This document shows, piece by piece, positions 23,738 to 35,601 of a DNA stretch of 64,000 nucleotides. The notes under the pieces are model-generated. The model had not been told where the DNA came from, searched no databases, and saw only the letters and a program-made list of their open reading frames with translations. Positions within the stretch are counted from its first letter, which is position 1, and each line of letters starts with the position of its first letter. Location of the stretch: the NCBI RefSeq assembly GCF_052324685.1, contig NW_027506977.1:124001-188000 (forward strand). Reading direction: 5' to 3'. A program made the translations under genes and the position numbers. This DNA is from Brachyhypopomus gauderio. Its lineage: Eukaryota > Chordata > Actinopteri > Gymnotiformes > Hypopomidae.

Positions 23738-25982
23738 TCTTTTTTTTTTTTTTAATTGAAGAAAAATATCAGATACAAAAACAATACACAATATACTCAA
23801 CCATACATAACATTACAAAATTATTATATCACCACATATCATCACTTGTACAGCAAATTATTATTATTTTATAGCAACAGGGAATTCCACAATGTAGGGT
23901 TTTTAAATATAATATTTAAAGATCTTGTCCTTTTTAAGTAACATAATATTTTTAAAAACTTGCTTACCTGGTACAAATTGCTGATCGATCGTCATGCGAG
24001 TTCCAGTTTTCCACAATTGATATTTAGTGACACAAACAATGAACCAATAAAATTCATGAAATGTAACGGGTACAGATTGATCAAAAAGTCCATATGCCAC
24101 AGATTTTAAATTAATATCAATTTTTAGACCAATGTCCTTCATGTCCCACACTTCACAAGATCGATAACATTCCATCAAAAAATTATCTAAAGTTTCTTCT
24201 TCATTACAGTTTAACATTGGACATTGTACAGTTTTAACAAAACAACTCCATCGAACTACAGCTCTAACAGGTAATTGGCAATTACCAGGCATTATCTCTC
24301 ATCTTTTCTTCTCTTCCAATACTTGATTTTTTTTATTGAGCTTTTATCTTTTATATCTGTCACTGCATTAAAATCACCACATTTAATTATATGAAAAATG
24401 AAAATAGTAATGTTCTAACTTTATTAAATATTTTTATTTTCCCTGTTCTATCTTGTGGTGCATATATATTAATAATTCTTGTTTTTTTATTTGCTAAATA
24501 AAAGTCAATATACATGATTCGTCCGGGGACGGGTTCTCTTATTTTAATAATATTGATCTTCTTAGTATAAAAGAATTAACCAATCCCATCAGCAGTGTTC
24601 TGACCTATTGATAAAAATCATTTCCCGATTTCCCATGATTCATATATATTATTGATATCATTAAGTGTTTTTAATCTGGTTTCTTGAACACATAATATAT
24701 CAAAATTTTGCTGTAATAAAATATTTATCTTTGTCCTTCTATTTTTGTCAGATTGTATACCTCTTAAATTACACGAGGCAACAGTAAGATAAGATGATGT
24801 TAACATGATAATTATTTTGTAAAAATTTGTTTTATATCAATTTGAATTTAATAAGAGTCTAGACATTTTCTTCATAACTAACGTTATGCTGGGATTAGAG
24901 CTTGCTGTTCTTGAGTCTGAGTTGTCTGTAGTTCTGAAGTGATGATCTCTTCAGAAGTTGAGAGCGGCGCTGAGTCAGTGCTGGGGACTCCGGGGTCACT
25001 TACTGCAGGTTGTTCAATAGTCAGGACAGATTCCCTCGGGTCTCTCCTTCGCTCACCGTCGCTGCCTCCGCTCTCCATAAGTAGACGTGTGGCTTCCTGC
25101 AAATCCGTTTCTTCTTCTTGGTTCCTGGGAAGGTGTTAACATCGGGCTGCTCCTTCGTCCTCTGCGCTTTCACCCGGCTACTGAAGGAACTGGGGCAGGT
25201 GAAATAGTTATGGCCCTTTAAGCCACACAGGTTGCACAGTTCTTCGTTTGTACAGTCTTTTCCCCGGTGGCCAAAGTTGCCACATTTCCAGCAACGCTGG
25301 AGTTCACAGTCCTTCACCTGGTGGTCTGCAGAGTGACAGATGTAACATCCTTGAGACTGACCTTGGTAAGATACCTTCCCATTATAGGGTCCAAGGGAGA
25401 TGGAATTAGGGATATGGCACAGAGCTCCATTGGATGACATGTCAGGTTTCACTTTATAGCGTCGAACTCCGTACCACATTCCAAACTGATCTACAGGTTT
25501 GAAAACTGGTTGCAGGATAACACAATATCTTCTGAGATATTGCTCCACATCGGCATCAGCGACTCTCCCGGTCCAGAATTTGATGTAAATGGTTTTGATG
25601 TCTTGTGGAGCTGAAGTTTGTAACTCCCAGTCCTTCCAAAAATCGCCACTATTAAAAATTTGAGCAAACATGCTCAAACCTCTTTCAGTGAAAAACATAA
25701 CTTCAAACATTTTGTTATTAGGGAGAGCAATGAAGGAGTAAATGTCTTTCACCGAGAGCCACTGACTAGACAGCAAGTTCGATCCGATTTCAGTGCGGCT
25801 GGGCGTTTCACCTGGACCAGTGTATTTAATTTTGGCCCAGTGTTTCCCCACTGCGTGAGGTGAAGCCGCCATTGCGGCTGTATTGTCACACCAAGCTTAA
25901 AGTCTTTAAGGTGTACGACAGCTTATATATAAAGCGTAGTTAGCAGTACAAAATGGCTTCAAGACCAAACAAGACAACACGA
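23738..25982 (-). mobile_element. Tx1-like LINE copy B, internally deleted
   Basis: From the A-rich 3' end at 23738 to a 5' end abutting H4 codon 9 at 25982. It has a short 5' UTR and ORF1 start at 25872. ORF2 begins near 24806 (VASCNLRGIQSDKNRRTKIN). It passes through a decayed endonuclease and jumps near 24300-24330 to the C-terminal region (QLPVRAVVRWSCFVKT, then the C-x4-C...H...C cluster). Most of the RT is missing, leaving 2.2 kb against 4.7 kb for copy C. The H4 word AAGGGTGGTAA is duplicated on both sides. Confidence 0.88.
24884..25872 (-). pseudogene. LINE copy B ORF1 (CCHC-knuckle protein), frameshifted
   Basis: Starts MAASPHAVGKHWAKIKYTG at 25872. The N-terminal nucleic-acid-binding-like domain is followed by three consecutive CCHC knuckles: CYICHSADHQVKDC, CWKCGNFGHRGKDC and CNLCGLKGHNYFTC. 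A frameshift in an A-rich run near 25105 ends the first frame. The second frame (24884-25102) carries the Ser/Thr/Glu-rich tail. By eye it is about 60% identical to the intact ORF1 at 46961, so the copies come from different lineages of one family. Confidence 0.85.
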
Positions 25983-26008
25983 TTACCACCCTTCCCTCTT
26001 CCAGACAT
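25983..26008 (-). pseudogene. Histone H4 start codons (locus 1)
   Basis: ATG at 26008 followed by TCT GGA AGA GGG AAG GGT GGT AA, which reads MSGRGKGG, then LINE B. Together with 23709-23737 and 3973-4164 this is one minus-strand H4 gene separated into three parts. Confidence 0.93.
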
Positions 26009-26375
26009 CGCCAAACGCTTCTTTAACTACTCACAGAAAAGTGAAACTAAAGCTGCAACAACCAGTGCGCCTCTGTTATACTTCTCTACAGGACCTGCTT
26101 GAAGACACTGGAGCACTGGAGGAGGCGGAGCTAAATGCCACGTTCCTCCAAAGCCTCCAGCACCACATTTAGACCAACTGGAACAAGGACTCCACGCTAA
26201 GTCACAAAAAGTACAATTTTACAATTTGAGATAGTTTAGGCAAGCACAACAAGCAGCAAATAAAAGGGAAAAGAGAAAGCAAAGAAAGACAGCAACAGTT
26301 TAAGAGCAACAAATGCGGGCCTAGAAATCTTACTGTTACTACTACTGCTAATAACAAGAATAAGAAGACTTGGCA
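26009..26375 (-). promoter_or_regulatory. H4 promoter, locus 1
   Basis: On minus, a TATAAC box (26075-26080) is preceded by GCAGGTCCTGTAGAG, which resembles the H4 subtype-specific element next to the TATA box. The whole stretch is a close inverted copy of the promoter at locus 2 (46485-46789), including GGCTTTGGAGGAACGTGGCA. Homology runs to about 26375, where a Tc1 element is inserted. Confidence 0.75.
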
Positions 26376-26381
26376 TAGAAG

Positions 26382-27218
26382 TACACTGTATTGCCAAAAG
26401 TATTCGCTCACCCATCCAAATGATCAGGATGAGGTATTTCAATCACTTCCTTGGCCACAGGGGTATAAAATTAAGCACCTTTGCATGCAGACTGTTTTTA
26501 CAAAGTATTTGTGAAATAATGGGTTGCTCAATGAATCCAGCATGAAACGGTGATAGGATGCCACCTGTGCAACAAATCCAGTCCTGAAATGTCCTTGCTC
26601 CAAAATATTCCACAGTCAACTGTCAGCTGTATTATAAGAAAATTGAAGTGTTTGGGAACGACAGCAACTCAGCCACTAAGTAGTAGGCCAGGTAAACTGA
26701 TGGCGCAGGGTCAGCGGATGCTGAAGCACATTGTGTAAAGAGGACATCCAAAATTCATGTGGCCTTCAGATTAACTCAAGAACAGTGTGCAGAGAGCTTC
26801 ATGGAATGGGGTTCCATGGCCGAGCAGCTGCATCCAAGCTATACATCACCAAGTGCAATGCAAAGCATCAGATGCAGTGGTGTAAAGCACTCCACCTCTG
26901 TACTCTAGAGCAGTCGAGGCGTGTTCTCTGGAGTGACAAATCACGTTTCTCTATCACGTTTCTGAAAATCTGATGGACCAGGCCTTCTCCTCCAACATCA
27001 GTATGTGACCTCACAAGTGCGCTTCTGGAAGAATGATCAAAATCTTCATGAACACACTCCTAAACCTTGTGCACAGCCTTCCCAGAAGAGTTGAAGCTGT
27101 TCTAGATGCAAAGAGTGGACCAACGTCAAATTGAACCCTATGGATTAGGAATGAGATGTCACTTAAGCTCATATGTGAGTCAAGGAAGGTGAGCGAATAC
27201 TTTTGACAATATAGTGTA
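26382..27218 (+). pseudogene. Tc1-like transposon remnant
   Basis: Terminal inverted repeats begin TACACTGTATTGCCAAAAGT and end TTTTGACAATATAGTGTA. The interior encodes the paired-type DNA-binding part of a Tc1 transposase in broken frames: VIGCHLCNKSS, then IPQSTVSCIIRKLKCLGTTA, then GLQINSRTVCRELHGMGFHG. The catalytic DDE region is mostly deleted (837 bp in total against about 1.6 kb for a full element). Non-autonomous and inactive. Confidence 0.85.
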
Positions 27219-28298
27219 GATCCTCAGCACTGGGAACTAGAGTTTCAAACATCTACGTTAGAGGAGTCCTGCTGTAAAATGGAGAAATATGCACTCTTTC
27301 TTTAAAATGAGAAGTCTGAAACCTGTTCCTCAGGGCAACCTGAACACAGCTCAGGAATTTTTTTTTTTATAATAATAAATATTATTATTGTTAGAGGGCT
27401 TGAAAAGCCCACTATTGTTATCCCACTGCTTCTTCTTATTATAGAGCTTGAAAAGTCTTATTTTGTTATGCCTCATACTTCTTCTTATTATAGGGCTTGT
27501 GCTATGTTTTTTTTTTTGAGTTGACAGGATTTGTAATTGTTTATGAATTTAAACATTCTAAAAGCCCCATAGAAATTAATGGCAAAATTTTCAGAATTAA
27601 AAATTATATTTGCCAGTTAGTGTGCTGTCGTGAAAAATGATCAAAAATCTCCTGGATAAACTGCTGTAAAATCCTTAAACATTTACCTAGAAGCTCCATT
27701 TAAATTTTACATAGGAGATAAACTTGTCCTTTCCGGCGGTCCTAAATATCTAAATCATTTGAATAATTACTTTTTAAGTTATGACCATTTGTTTGGCCCT
27801 ATGCACCACAAATTGCCCCATGGGCTCTCATGTAAACTTATCAAAATCAAAGTTAGGCTTTTTCTCAATTTGCCTCAGTGTTTTAACTTGTCATAAATCA
27901 GACAATACATACATACATCTCTCTCATACACACTCCACACAGACACACACATACCTACATCTCTCTCATACCCACGCCACGTACACAGACAGATACATAG
28001 CAAAGGAGGTGGTCATACACAATACACCTTCATACACACAACATATGCATCATATATGCCATAAACATACACACCACATACAGTCCCATGAACCATAACC
28101 AGACAAGACTCTACACACATTGCACTCTAATCCTGTCACAACAGGTAGCTCCCTCCACACACCCACACACATACTGTCTCTTACCCATTCCACACAGACA
28201 CACACACCACAGAGACACATACATACATATATCTTTCTCATACCCACAGCACACATACATACAGCACACTGTGCACCTTCATACACATCACACTATAC
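27219..28298. other. Non-coding, low-complexity stretch
   Basis: No gene seen. At about 27395-27505 a unit of some 60 bp with GGGCTTGAAAAG and CTTCTTCTTATTATA is imperfectly repeated. From 27900 to 28290 the DNA is CA-rich with imperfect ACACAC and CATACA runs that hold open several frames on both strands without real coding signal. Confidence 0.6.
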
Positions 28299-28969
28299 CA
28301 GTAGCGAACCGTGACCTTTAAACCTGGGCCCGCTACCCCCCCCCCCCCGAAATTTTTTTTTTCCTTTCTTAATAAACTAAATAAAGAAAAACTGAGACGA
28401 CAGTACAGCTTTAAAAACGCAATAAACAATAATATCTGTACTAGATAACATCTTAAGCAAAATAAGTTTCCAAACAAAATAAGGTTCACAGCTCCGTGGT
28501 TCTCGGAAGCGGAATATGTAAACAACGCGCACGAGGACGTCAAAGGGATGAATCGAAACTAGCTAGCGATGGTGCTAACGACAGCTAGCGTCGCCACAGC
28601 GGGCGGAAATTATCATACAGTTAAGCCCGCCCACTAAGAGAGAAGATATGATTGGTCAATTTTGCTGTCATTTGAAACTGGTATTGCGCTGAATTATAAC
28701 TGCCAGGCCCTCTGTAAACGAACAGCGGGCATCACAGTCCTGATAGGGGGAGACACAGGCTCACAGGCTTCCACTCAACCCCTCACCTTCCAACACAGAT
28801 TGAATAGACACGGGTGAATATTTTATTTGCTTATATTTTTGTAATTGTTTAGATGTCGAATGTCAAACTGTAAGTAGATAAAATAAAATTGGATAATTAT
28901 ATATATAATGCTTTAAGAATATTTTAGGCCCTCTGAGAGGGCGTAGAGGGCCCTGACGGTTCCCCACTG
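28299..28969. mobile_element. hAT-type MITE with 8-bp TSD
   Basis: Ends CAGTAGCGAACCGTGACC and, inverted, CAGTGGGGAACCGTCAGGG. The target duplication CACTATAC is exact (28291-28298 and 28970-28977). It is 671 bp with no transposase coding. Confidence 0.88.
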
Positions 28970-29149
28970 CACTATACACACTATTCACCTTCATGAACTA
29001 CACGCATCTGGGCTTTAGAAAGTCCTAGAGAGTCAGTAGCACCTAGTGTAGCAGGCCCGGTTTGCACAGCCGTAGCCAGCGAGCCCTCAGCTCCGATATT
29101 AGAGCCCTCGCAGCAGGGAGAATGGGTGACGTCTCGGCAGCATAGCTGG

Positions 29150-29790
29150 AGGGCTGAGCACCGTTAGACTCAGGTTCCCGTGTCAAACAGGTTTGCCCCA
29201 CTCAGTAATACACTGACTGAGCTGGTTATTGGAGACTCACAACTCTGACATGTGAATGTAGCAAATCCTTTAGAGACACCAGCGGCCATAGTCAAATGTA
29301 TTCCGGGGGCTAGAGCACCTGACATCAGGGCTAATTTAAAGGTGCTGGCTAGACGTAAATATTCCAAGATAGTTATACTCATCGTCACCAATGATGTGGG
29401 ATTGAGACAGTCTGAGATCACTAAGGATAACGTTAAAGAGGTGTGTGAGTTAGCGTGGACGATGTCACATGCCGTAATATGCTCTGGTCCCATTCCAGTT
29501 CGGCGTGGTGCCGAGACCTACAGCAGGTTATGGGCGCTACACTGTTTGATGTCTAAATGGTGCTCAGGAAACAAAGTGGGTTATATACATAATTGGACAT
29601 GATTTGAGGGCAGGCCTGGCCTTTTGAAGCGAGACGGCATCCTTGGGAAGGTGCTGCTTTCATTTCCAGTAGCATATCTGCTAGGCTTAATAGTGGTAGT
29701 GTAGGAGTAGTTAATGGGGATTGACAAACCAGAGCCGAGGCCAGGCAGCAGACACACAGGCTAGGCTGACTGTCTGCGAGCTGCAGGCAG
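29150..29790 (+). pseudogene. L2-type LINE ORF1 esterase-domain fragment
   Basis: A plus-strand remnant reads ELVIGDSQL, then a stop, then IVILIVTNDVGLRQSEITKD, ICSGPIPVRRGAETYSRLWA and NKVGYIHNW. This is the SGNH-hydrolase-like domain found in ORF1 of fish L2/CR1 elements (GDS block, N-D block). The catalytic GDS remains, but stops interrupt the frame. It lies immediately next to, and in opposite orientation to, the 3' end of the L2 copy at 29801. Confidence 0.6.
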
Positions 29791-29800
29791 ATGTCACTTA

Positions 29801-32390
29801 AAATCAAATCAAATCAAATTTTATTTATATAGCGCTTTTTACAACAGTTGTTGTCACAAAGCAGCTTTACAAGTGCCGAGTCCTAGCCCCCAGTGAGCAA
29901 GCCAAAGGCGACAGTGGCAAGGAAAAACTCCCTAATTTTTTGCATGAGGAAGAAACCTTGAGAGGAACCAAGACTCAGGGGGGGAACCCATCCTCCTCTG
30001 GCCGACAACGGTCACCATGACAACAACAACAATATAGACAGAATGTAGACAGAATGTAAAAGATGCAATAATGTCCATTTAGACAGAATATAAAAGATGT
30101 AATAATGTCCATCATGCTGTAGGCATCCGGTTAGGCAGGAGGTGGCCGGCCCAGGATGGATCGCTTGTCTCTCCTCATCTCATTATTCCTCAAGCAGGCG
30201 GGCAGCCATGTGGTGAAATGAAACAGGGAAAATTAGCTCTGTATGAGGACATGTACAGGACAGGTAAAATTATAAACATTTCTGGAGTGTGGCAGCAACT
30301 CCGGCATTAAGTTAAATTATTACAGCCTAGCTAAAAAAGGCAGAACCAGAAGGTAACATAGGCTTGGGGACATTCTGAGACAATGGCATCTGTCCACTGC
30401 ACTGTCAACAAACTTGAGTGACCACGAGCAGTGACAGGATGACAGCACCAGCACCCCAGTCTACCATAAAACCCTTCGTCTATGAACCCCTGGATCTGTA
30501 CCTTTATCTAAGGGGGATATTAATTATCAAACGCTAGACTAAATAAGTGGGTTTTCAACCTAGATTTAAAGATTGTGACTGTGTCAGAGTCCCGGACACA
30601 TTTAGGAAGATTATTCCAAAGCTGGGGGGCCTTATAAGAAAAGGCTCTTCCCCCTGCTGTTACCTTGTTAATTTGTGGAACTAATAACAGACCAGCACCC
30701 TGTGATCTTAGTTGACGTGGGGGTTCATAGTAGGAAATAAGTTCCTGGAGGTATTCAGGAGCAAGCCCGTGTAGTGCTTTATATGCTAATAATAGAATTT
30801 TAAAATCAATACGAAATTTAACTGGGAGCCAATGCAGGGCTGATAGGACTGGTCTAATATGCTGAAATTTTCTAGTTCTGGTCAGAACTCTAGCTGCGGC
30901 ATTTTGAACTATTTGAAGTTTATTTAGATTCCTATTTGAACATCCTGACAGTAGTGAATTGCAGTAGTCTAGTCTAGAGCTAACAAAGGCGTGCACCAAT
31001 TTTTCTGCATCATCCTGTGATAATGCATTTCTTAATTTGGCAATGTTGCGGAGATGTAGAAAAGCTATCCTAGTAGTATTATCTATATATTTATCAAATG
31101 ATAGGTCAGAGTCGAGTATGATGCCTAGGTTTTTGGCTACTGTGCCAGGTGTAATGGGATAGTCTGCAAGATTAAGCATTAAATTTGGAATTTTCTGTCT
31201 TGCGGCCTTAGGGCCCACAAGGAGAACTTCTGTTTTGTCCTCATTTAATTGTAGGAAGTTTAGAGACATCCAGCATTTAATATCTCTTACACAGGCCTCA
31301 ATTTTTCCTAAACTGAGTTTGTCATTGGGTTTGGCTGATATGTAAAGTTGAGTGTCATCCGCAAAGCAGTGAAAATTGACACCATGTTTGTTTATAACTG
31401 TGCCCAATGGTAGCATATATAATGTAAATAATAGTGGTCCTAAGATGGAGCCTTGCGAGACCCCATATTTAACCATTGTACGTTTGGATGAAATATTATT
31501 GAGCTCTACAAACTGATAGCGATTTGTTAAGTAAGACTGAAACCATGAAAGGGCTGTGCCTGAGACTCCAACCCAGCGTTCTAACCTTTCTAGCAAGATC
31601 CTATGATCAATTGTGTCGAAAGCTGCACTAAGATCAAGAAGCACTAACAGCGATACATAACCTTGATCTGAAGCAAGGAGGAGGTCATTTGTTACTTTAA
31701 CTAATGCTGTTTCAGTACTGTGATGGGGCCTAAAACCAGATTGGAACTTTTCAAATATGTGATGCCTATGCAGATATAGGCATAATTGCTGGGCAACAGC
31801 TTTTTCTATGATCTTAGATATAAATGATGTGTTTGAAATGGGTCTATAATTAGATAGTACAGTAGGATCAAGATTTGGTTTCTTAATCAGAGGTTTAATA
31901 ACTGCTAATTTACATGATTTGGGCATGTGACCTATTGTAATGGATGAGTTAACTATAGTTAGAAGAGGTTCAGTTACCGCTGGTAATACCTCTTTTAATA
32001 ACTTTGATGGAACCGAGTCTGCAGGTAGCACAATTTAAGGAAGATTTTTTTTTTCTAATTCTGATTGTGGGAGTGGATGAAAAGCATCAAGTTTTTCTCC
32101 CAGTATGCGATTTAAATCGATGTCAACCAAACCAGATGACATACCAGTTGTATTACTAATAAAAGGTTTTATATTTTGTCTAATATTCTCTATTTTATTA
32201 TCAAAAAAATCTATAAATACATTACTAGTGAGGTTTACTGGAATCTGAGGTTCTGCGCCTGCTTGATTTTTTGTAAGTTTGGAAATAGTATTAAAAAGAA
32301 ATCTAGGATTGTTTTTATTTTTCTCTATCAGTGAGGCTAGGTATGCTGAGCGTGCTTTAGCGAGTGCCCGTTTGTAGTCAATGACCACCT
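29801..32390 (-). mobile_element. L2-clade LINE, 5'-truncated
   Basis: The 3' end is an (AAATC)n tail at 29801-29820 next to TTTATTTATATAGCGCTTTT, which also marks the ends of the copies at 41892 and 44880. The coding part on minus includes the pre-RT region (LAKARSAYLASLIEKNKNNP) and the full RT. The 5' end is lost at about 32390, where a Rex1-like fragment on + begins. Confidence 0.85.
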
Positions 32391-32766
32391 TTGGAGGTGA
32401 CCGCCTACCAGGTGAAGAGGCAGTTGGAGAAGCTGAAGCCAGGAAAAGCTGCAGGCCCTCATGGAATTGTCCCAAGAGTCCTGAAGGTCTGTGCCTCTCA
32501 GCTGTGTGAGATCCTCCAGCAGGTGTTGGGGAAATCATCATGTCTGGTTCCTGTTGCAAAAAAAGTCTCAGACTTCCACTCTCAATGACTACAGACCAGT
32601 GGCTCTCACATCTCATGTCATGAAGGTCCTTGAAAGACTTGTTCTGACACATCTCAGACCTCAGGTCAGCCCTTTCCTGGACCCCCTGAAGTTTGCTTAC
32701 CAGCAGAAGGCTGGAGTGGATCATGCTGTGATCAGGCTCACTATCATCTTGACCAGGCCAACACAT
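30520..32766 (-). pseudogene. L2 reverse transcriptase, one frameshift
   Basis: A 503-codon frame (32031-30520) carries a nearly complete L2 [65 protein letters not shown], and the C-terminal [13 protein letters not shown] and [20 protein letters not shown] blocks. The upstream frame (from about 32390) ends LPQSELEKKNLP and is separated by a shift at an expanded T run at 32046-32054. Catalytic FADD is preserved. The frame upstream of 32390 is not L2. Confidence 0.82.
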
Positions 32767-32798
32767 CTGTGAGAGCCGCCTTTTTGACTTTTTCGTCT
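32391..32798 (+). pseudogene. Rex1-like LINE RT fragment
   Basis: VKRQLEKLKPGKAAGPHGIV, then NDYRPVALTSHVMKVLERLV and PLKFAYQQKAGVDHAVIRL, are spread over two frames. These are the fingers-region blocks of fish Rex1/Babar-type RTs. Its frame (…RAAFLTFSS) breaks off at about 32798 and resumes with GCCTTCGATACAAAC (AFDTN) at about 34404, on the far side of a palindrome-rich element. Confidence 0.7.
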
Positions 32799-34403
32799 CA
32801 AGTGCTTTTAAGATATCTAAAATGACGTCACTGGATTCGTCATTTTATGAGTCACACATCCGTAATTCTTATTCAAGATATCTCTAACGTAATTATGACT
32901 AGTCAAAATGACATTTTTAGATATCTGAATTAAAGAAGTACGTGCATTACGCCCCTTTTGCGATGTTGCCGAGTCGTCGAAACTGCTGCCTGCGGAATTT
33001 TGGGTGGGTAAAATGGCGTTAGCTGTTCTTGAAAAAATTGACAGAAAATGCCACAATCTTGAAAGAGCTCAACAGTATGGATTATGCGGCACTAAAAATA
33101 GTATTAAAAACGCGAGAATGTGAGTTCGACTGTCCTGACATCGCGTACAGACCACTGATTAGCTAGAGTGACCAGATGTCCTCTTTTTCCCGGACATGTC
33201 CTACTTTTGAGACCTAAATAAATGTCCGGGGGGAATTTCAAAATCGTCCAGGGTTTTGTTCGACTGACTCAATCATAATACATGTACAGTGCATTGTGAT
33301 TAGAATTGCCACTCCGTTCCATTCCACTTAATTCCAGGTTTTTCTGTATCGCAAATTAGTCACGTATTTCTCCTCAAATCTATCTACTTTATATTGTGTG
33401 TGTGTGAAGAAGAAAGTGTGGGCCTGTCAGTCTACCCCCGAGTGTTTACAAGCGAAAGCACGTGTGTCCGCCGGTTCTACGGCAATGCCGAAACTAAAGT
33501 GAACGTTTACGGAGGAGTTAAAGAAAAAAATTCCTGTGCTTCCGCCAGGGTCGTGAACCATATGAGGCAGAGTGCTTGATGTGTACGGCAGGTACTATGT
33601 GTAAAAATTGCATTTATTGAACACCACAAAACAACAGACACCATGTCATTTGTGTCATATCAAACACAGATACACCGATGACCCCGGCAAAAAAGGTGTC
33701 CTCCTTTTCAGAAACCCAAATCTGGTCACCCTAGATTAGCAAATACAAAGAGTGCCAAGTTTGGCGCCAAAATGCTACGTAAATCTGGGACGTATTGACT
33801 AGACAAAATGATTATTGAAGATATCTACAAACACATTCCGACTAGTCAGAATAATTATTCAAGATAACAGGAATAAAAAAAAACATCTAGATAAAAAATA
33901 TTCAAGATATCTGCAATTTATTTGTAGACATTTTTAAATGACTTTTGACTAGTCAAAAATACAGTTCTGGATATCTCTAACTTTGTTATGCCTAGTCATT
34001 ACTTACTTTCAAGATATCTGATATTTAATTTGCACTAGTCAAATCTTAGTTTAAGATATCTAAAAATATGTTTAAGATATCTTAAATAATGAGTATGTTT
34101 AAGATATCTTTAATTAGAATAATGAGTCAGAACAAAAAACGAGATATCTGTAATTGACTTTTTGACTAGTCATAATTGACTAGTCAGTAATTAATTGCAG
34201 ATATCTTGAACTTGAGCCTCCATACAAATCAACGGTGAATATGACGTAATTTAGTCAGAATGTAATTGGAGATATCTCAAATTGACATTTTGCCTAGTTA
34301 AAATATAATTAGAGATATCTTAAATTAAATATACAGATATCTGTAATGTAGTTACAGATATCTCGAATGTAAGTGGGGTGAAGCCCATTTTATGTTAAAA
34401 CGG
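32799..34403. mobile_element. Palindrome-rich non-autonomous element splitting Rex1
   Basis: Excluding a nested MITE, this insert has about sixteen copies of AGATATCT (for example 32810, 32876, 33905, 34054, 34313 and 34354), alternating with GACTAGTC-type palindromes (32896, 33838, 33946 and 34165). It encodes no protein. Its borders are inferred from the interrupted Rex1 reading frame. I do not recognise the family. Confidence 0.6.
33164..33733. mobile_element. MITE nested in the palindrome-rich element
   Basis: Ends TAGAGTGACCAGATGTCC and, inverted, TAGGGTGACCAGATTTGGG. A direct repeat GATTAGC flanks it (33157-33163 and 33734-33740). It is 570 bp. The open frame at 33394 inside it has no family features. 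Confidence 0.75.
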
Positions 34404-34411
34404 CCTTCGAT

Positions 34412-35154
34412 ACAAACAGGACAGAAATACAGTGTGAGTCAGGCCTTATGTGACATCACAAACAGGACAGAACTACAGTGTGTCAGGCCTTATGTGACAT
34501 CACAAACGGGACAGAACTACAGTGTGTCAGGCCTTATGTGACATCACAAACAGGACAGAACTACAGTGTGAGTCAGGCCTTATGTGACATCACAAACAGG
34601 ACAGAACTATAGTGTGAGTCAGGCCTTATGTGACATCACAAACAGGACAGAACTACAGTGTGTCAGGCCTTACGTGACATCACAAACGGGACAGAACTAC
34701 AGTGTGAGTCAGGCATTATGTGACATGACAAACAGGACAGAACTACAGTGTGTCAGGCCTTATGTGACATCACAAACGGGACAGAACTACAGTGTGTCAG
34801 GCTTTATGTGACATCACAAACAGGACAGAACTACAGTGTGAGTCAGGCCTTATGTGACATCACAAACAGGACAGAACTACAGTGTGAGTCAGGCCTTATG
34901 TGACATCACAAACAGGACAGAACTACAGTGTGAGTCAGGCCTTACGTGACATCACAAATGGGACAGAACTACAGTATGAGTCAGGCAATATGTGACATTA
35001 CAAACAGGACAGAACTACAGTGTGTCAGGCCTTACGTGACATCACAAATAGGACAGAACTACAGTGTGAGTCAGGCCTTATGTGACATCACAAACGGGAA
35101 AAAACTACAGTGTGAGTCAGGCCTTATGTGACATCACAAACAGGACATAACTAC

Positions 35155-35155
<1 letters not shown>
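34412..35155. repeat. Minisatellite, 44/46-bp units, about 16 copies
   Basis: Units of the form ACAAACRGGACAGAACTACA, then GTGTGAGTCAGGCCTTATGT, then GACATC, repeat from about 34412 to 35155. Two length variants alternate, with or without AG after GTGTG. A (TA)n run follows at 35156-35195. Open frames through it (repeats of GQNYSVSQALCD) are a consequence of the unit. There are no spacers, so this is not a CRISPR array. Confidence 0.92.
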
Positions 35156-35200
<45 letters not shown>

Positions 35201-35601
35201 AAGAATTTGGTTCCAAAACGCTATAAATCCATTTTGATCAATTTGAGTAAAAATGTGTTTTCTTTAGCAAGAAAGTGGTAGGCTAAAAACCACTGTTTTC
35301 TGTTTCAAACTATCAAATACCATACTAAGGTTAAAAAACACAAACAAATCAAATCAAGATTTTAATATTTAAAGATTTATTAAAAAAAAACAATTCGTTT
35401 TTTCGCAAAAACGCAATAAATCCATGCCATGTTTTTTTCAAAATGTCTTGTATATCCTTTGGCATAAATAGAACATTTTTTTTACTGAAAATGTGCAAAA
35501 TACAATAATAAATAACTGTAAATTGTACATCTTAATATAATAGTTTGACCCTTGGGCCTAAAAACACAAATTTCAAAACATTTCATTAACGAACAAGACA
35601 T

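Noticed and set aside
27781-28321. His/Thr-rich frames on both strands
   Set aside because: They are products of CA-rich low-complexity DNA with no codon bias or family match.
34412-35155. Regular repeats resembling a CRISPR array
   Set aside because: The units are contiguous with no unique spacers, of two lengths, in a vertebrate genome. It is a minisatellite.
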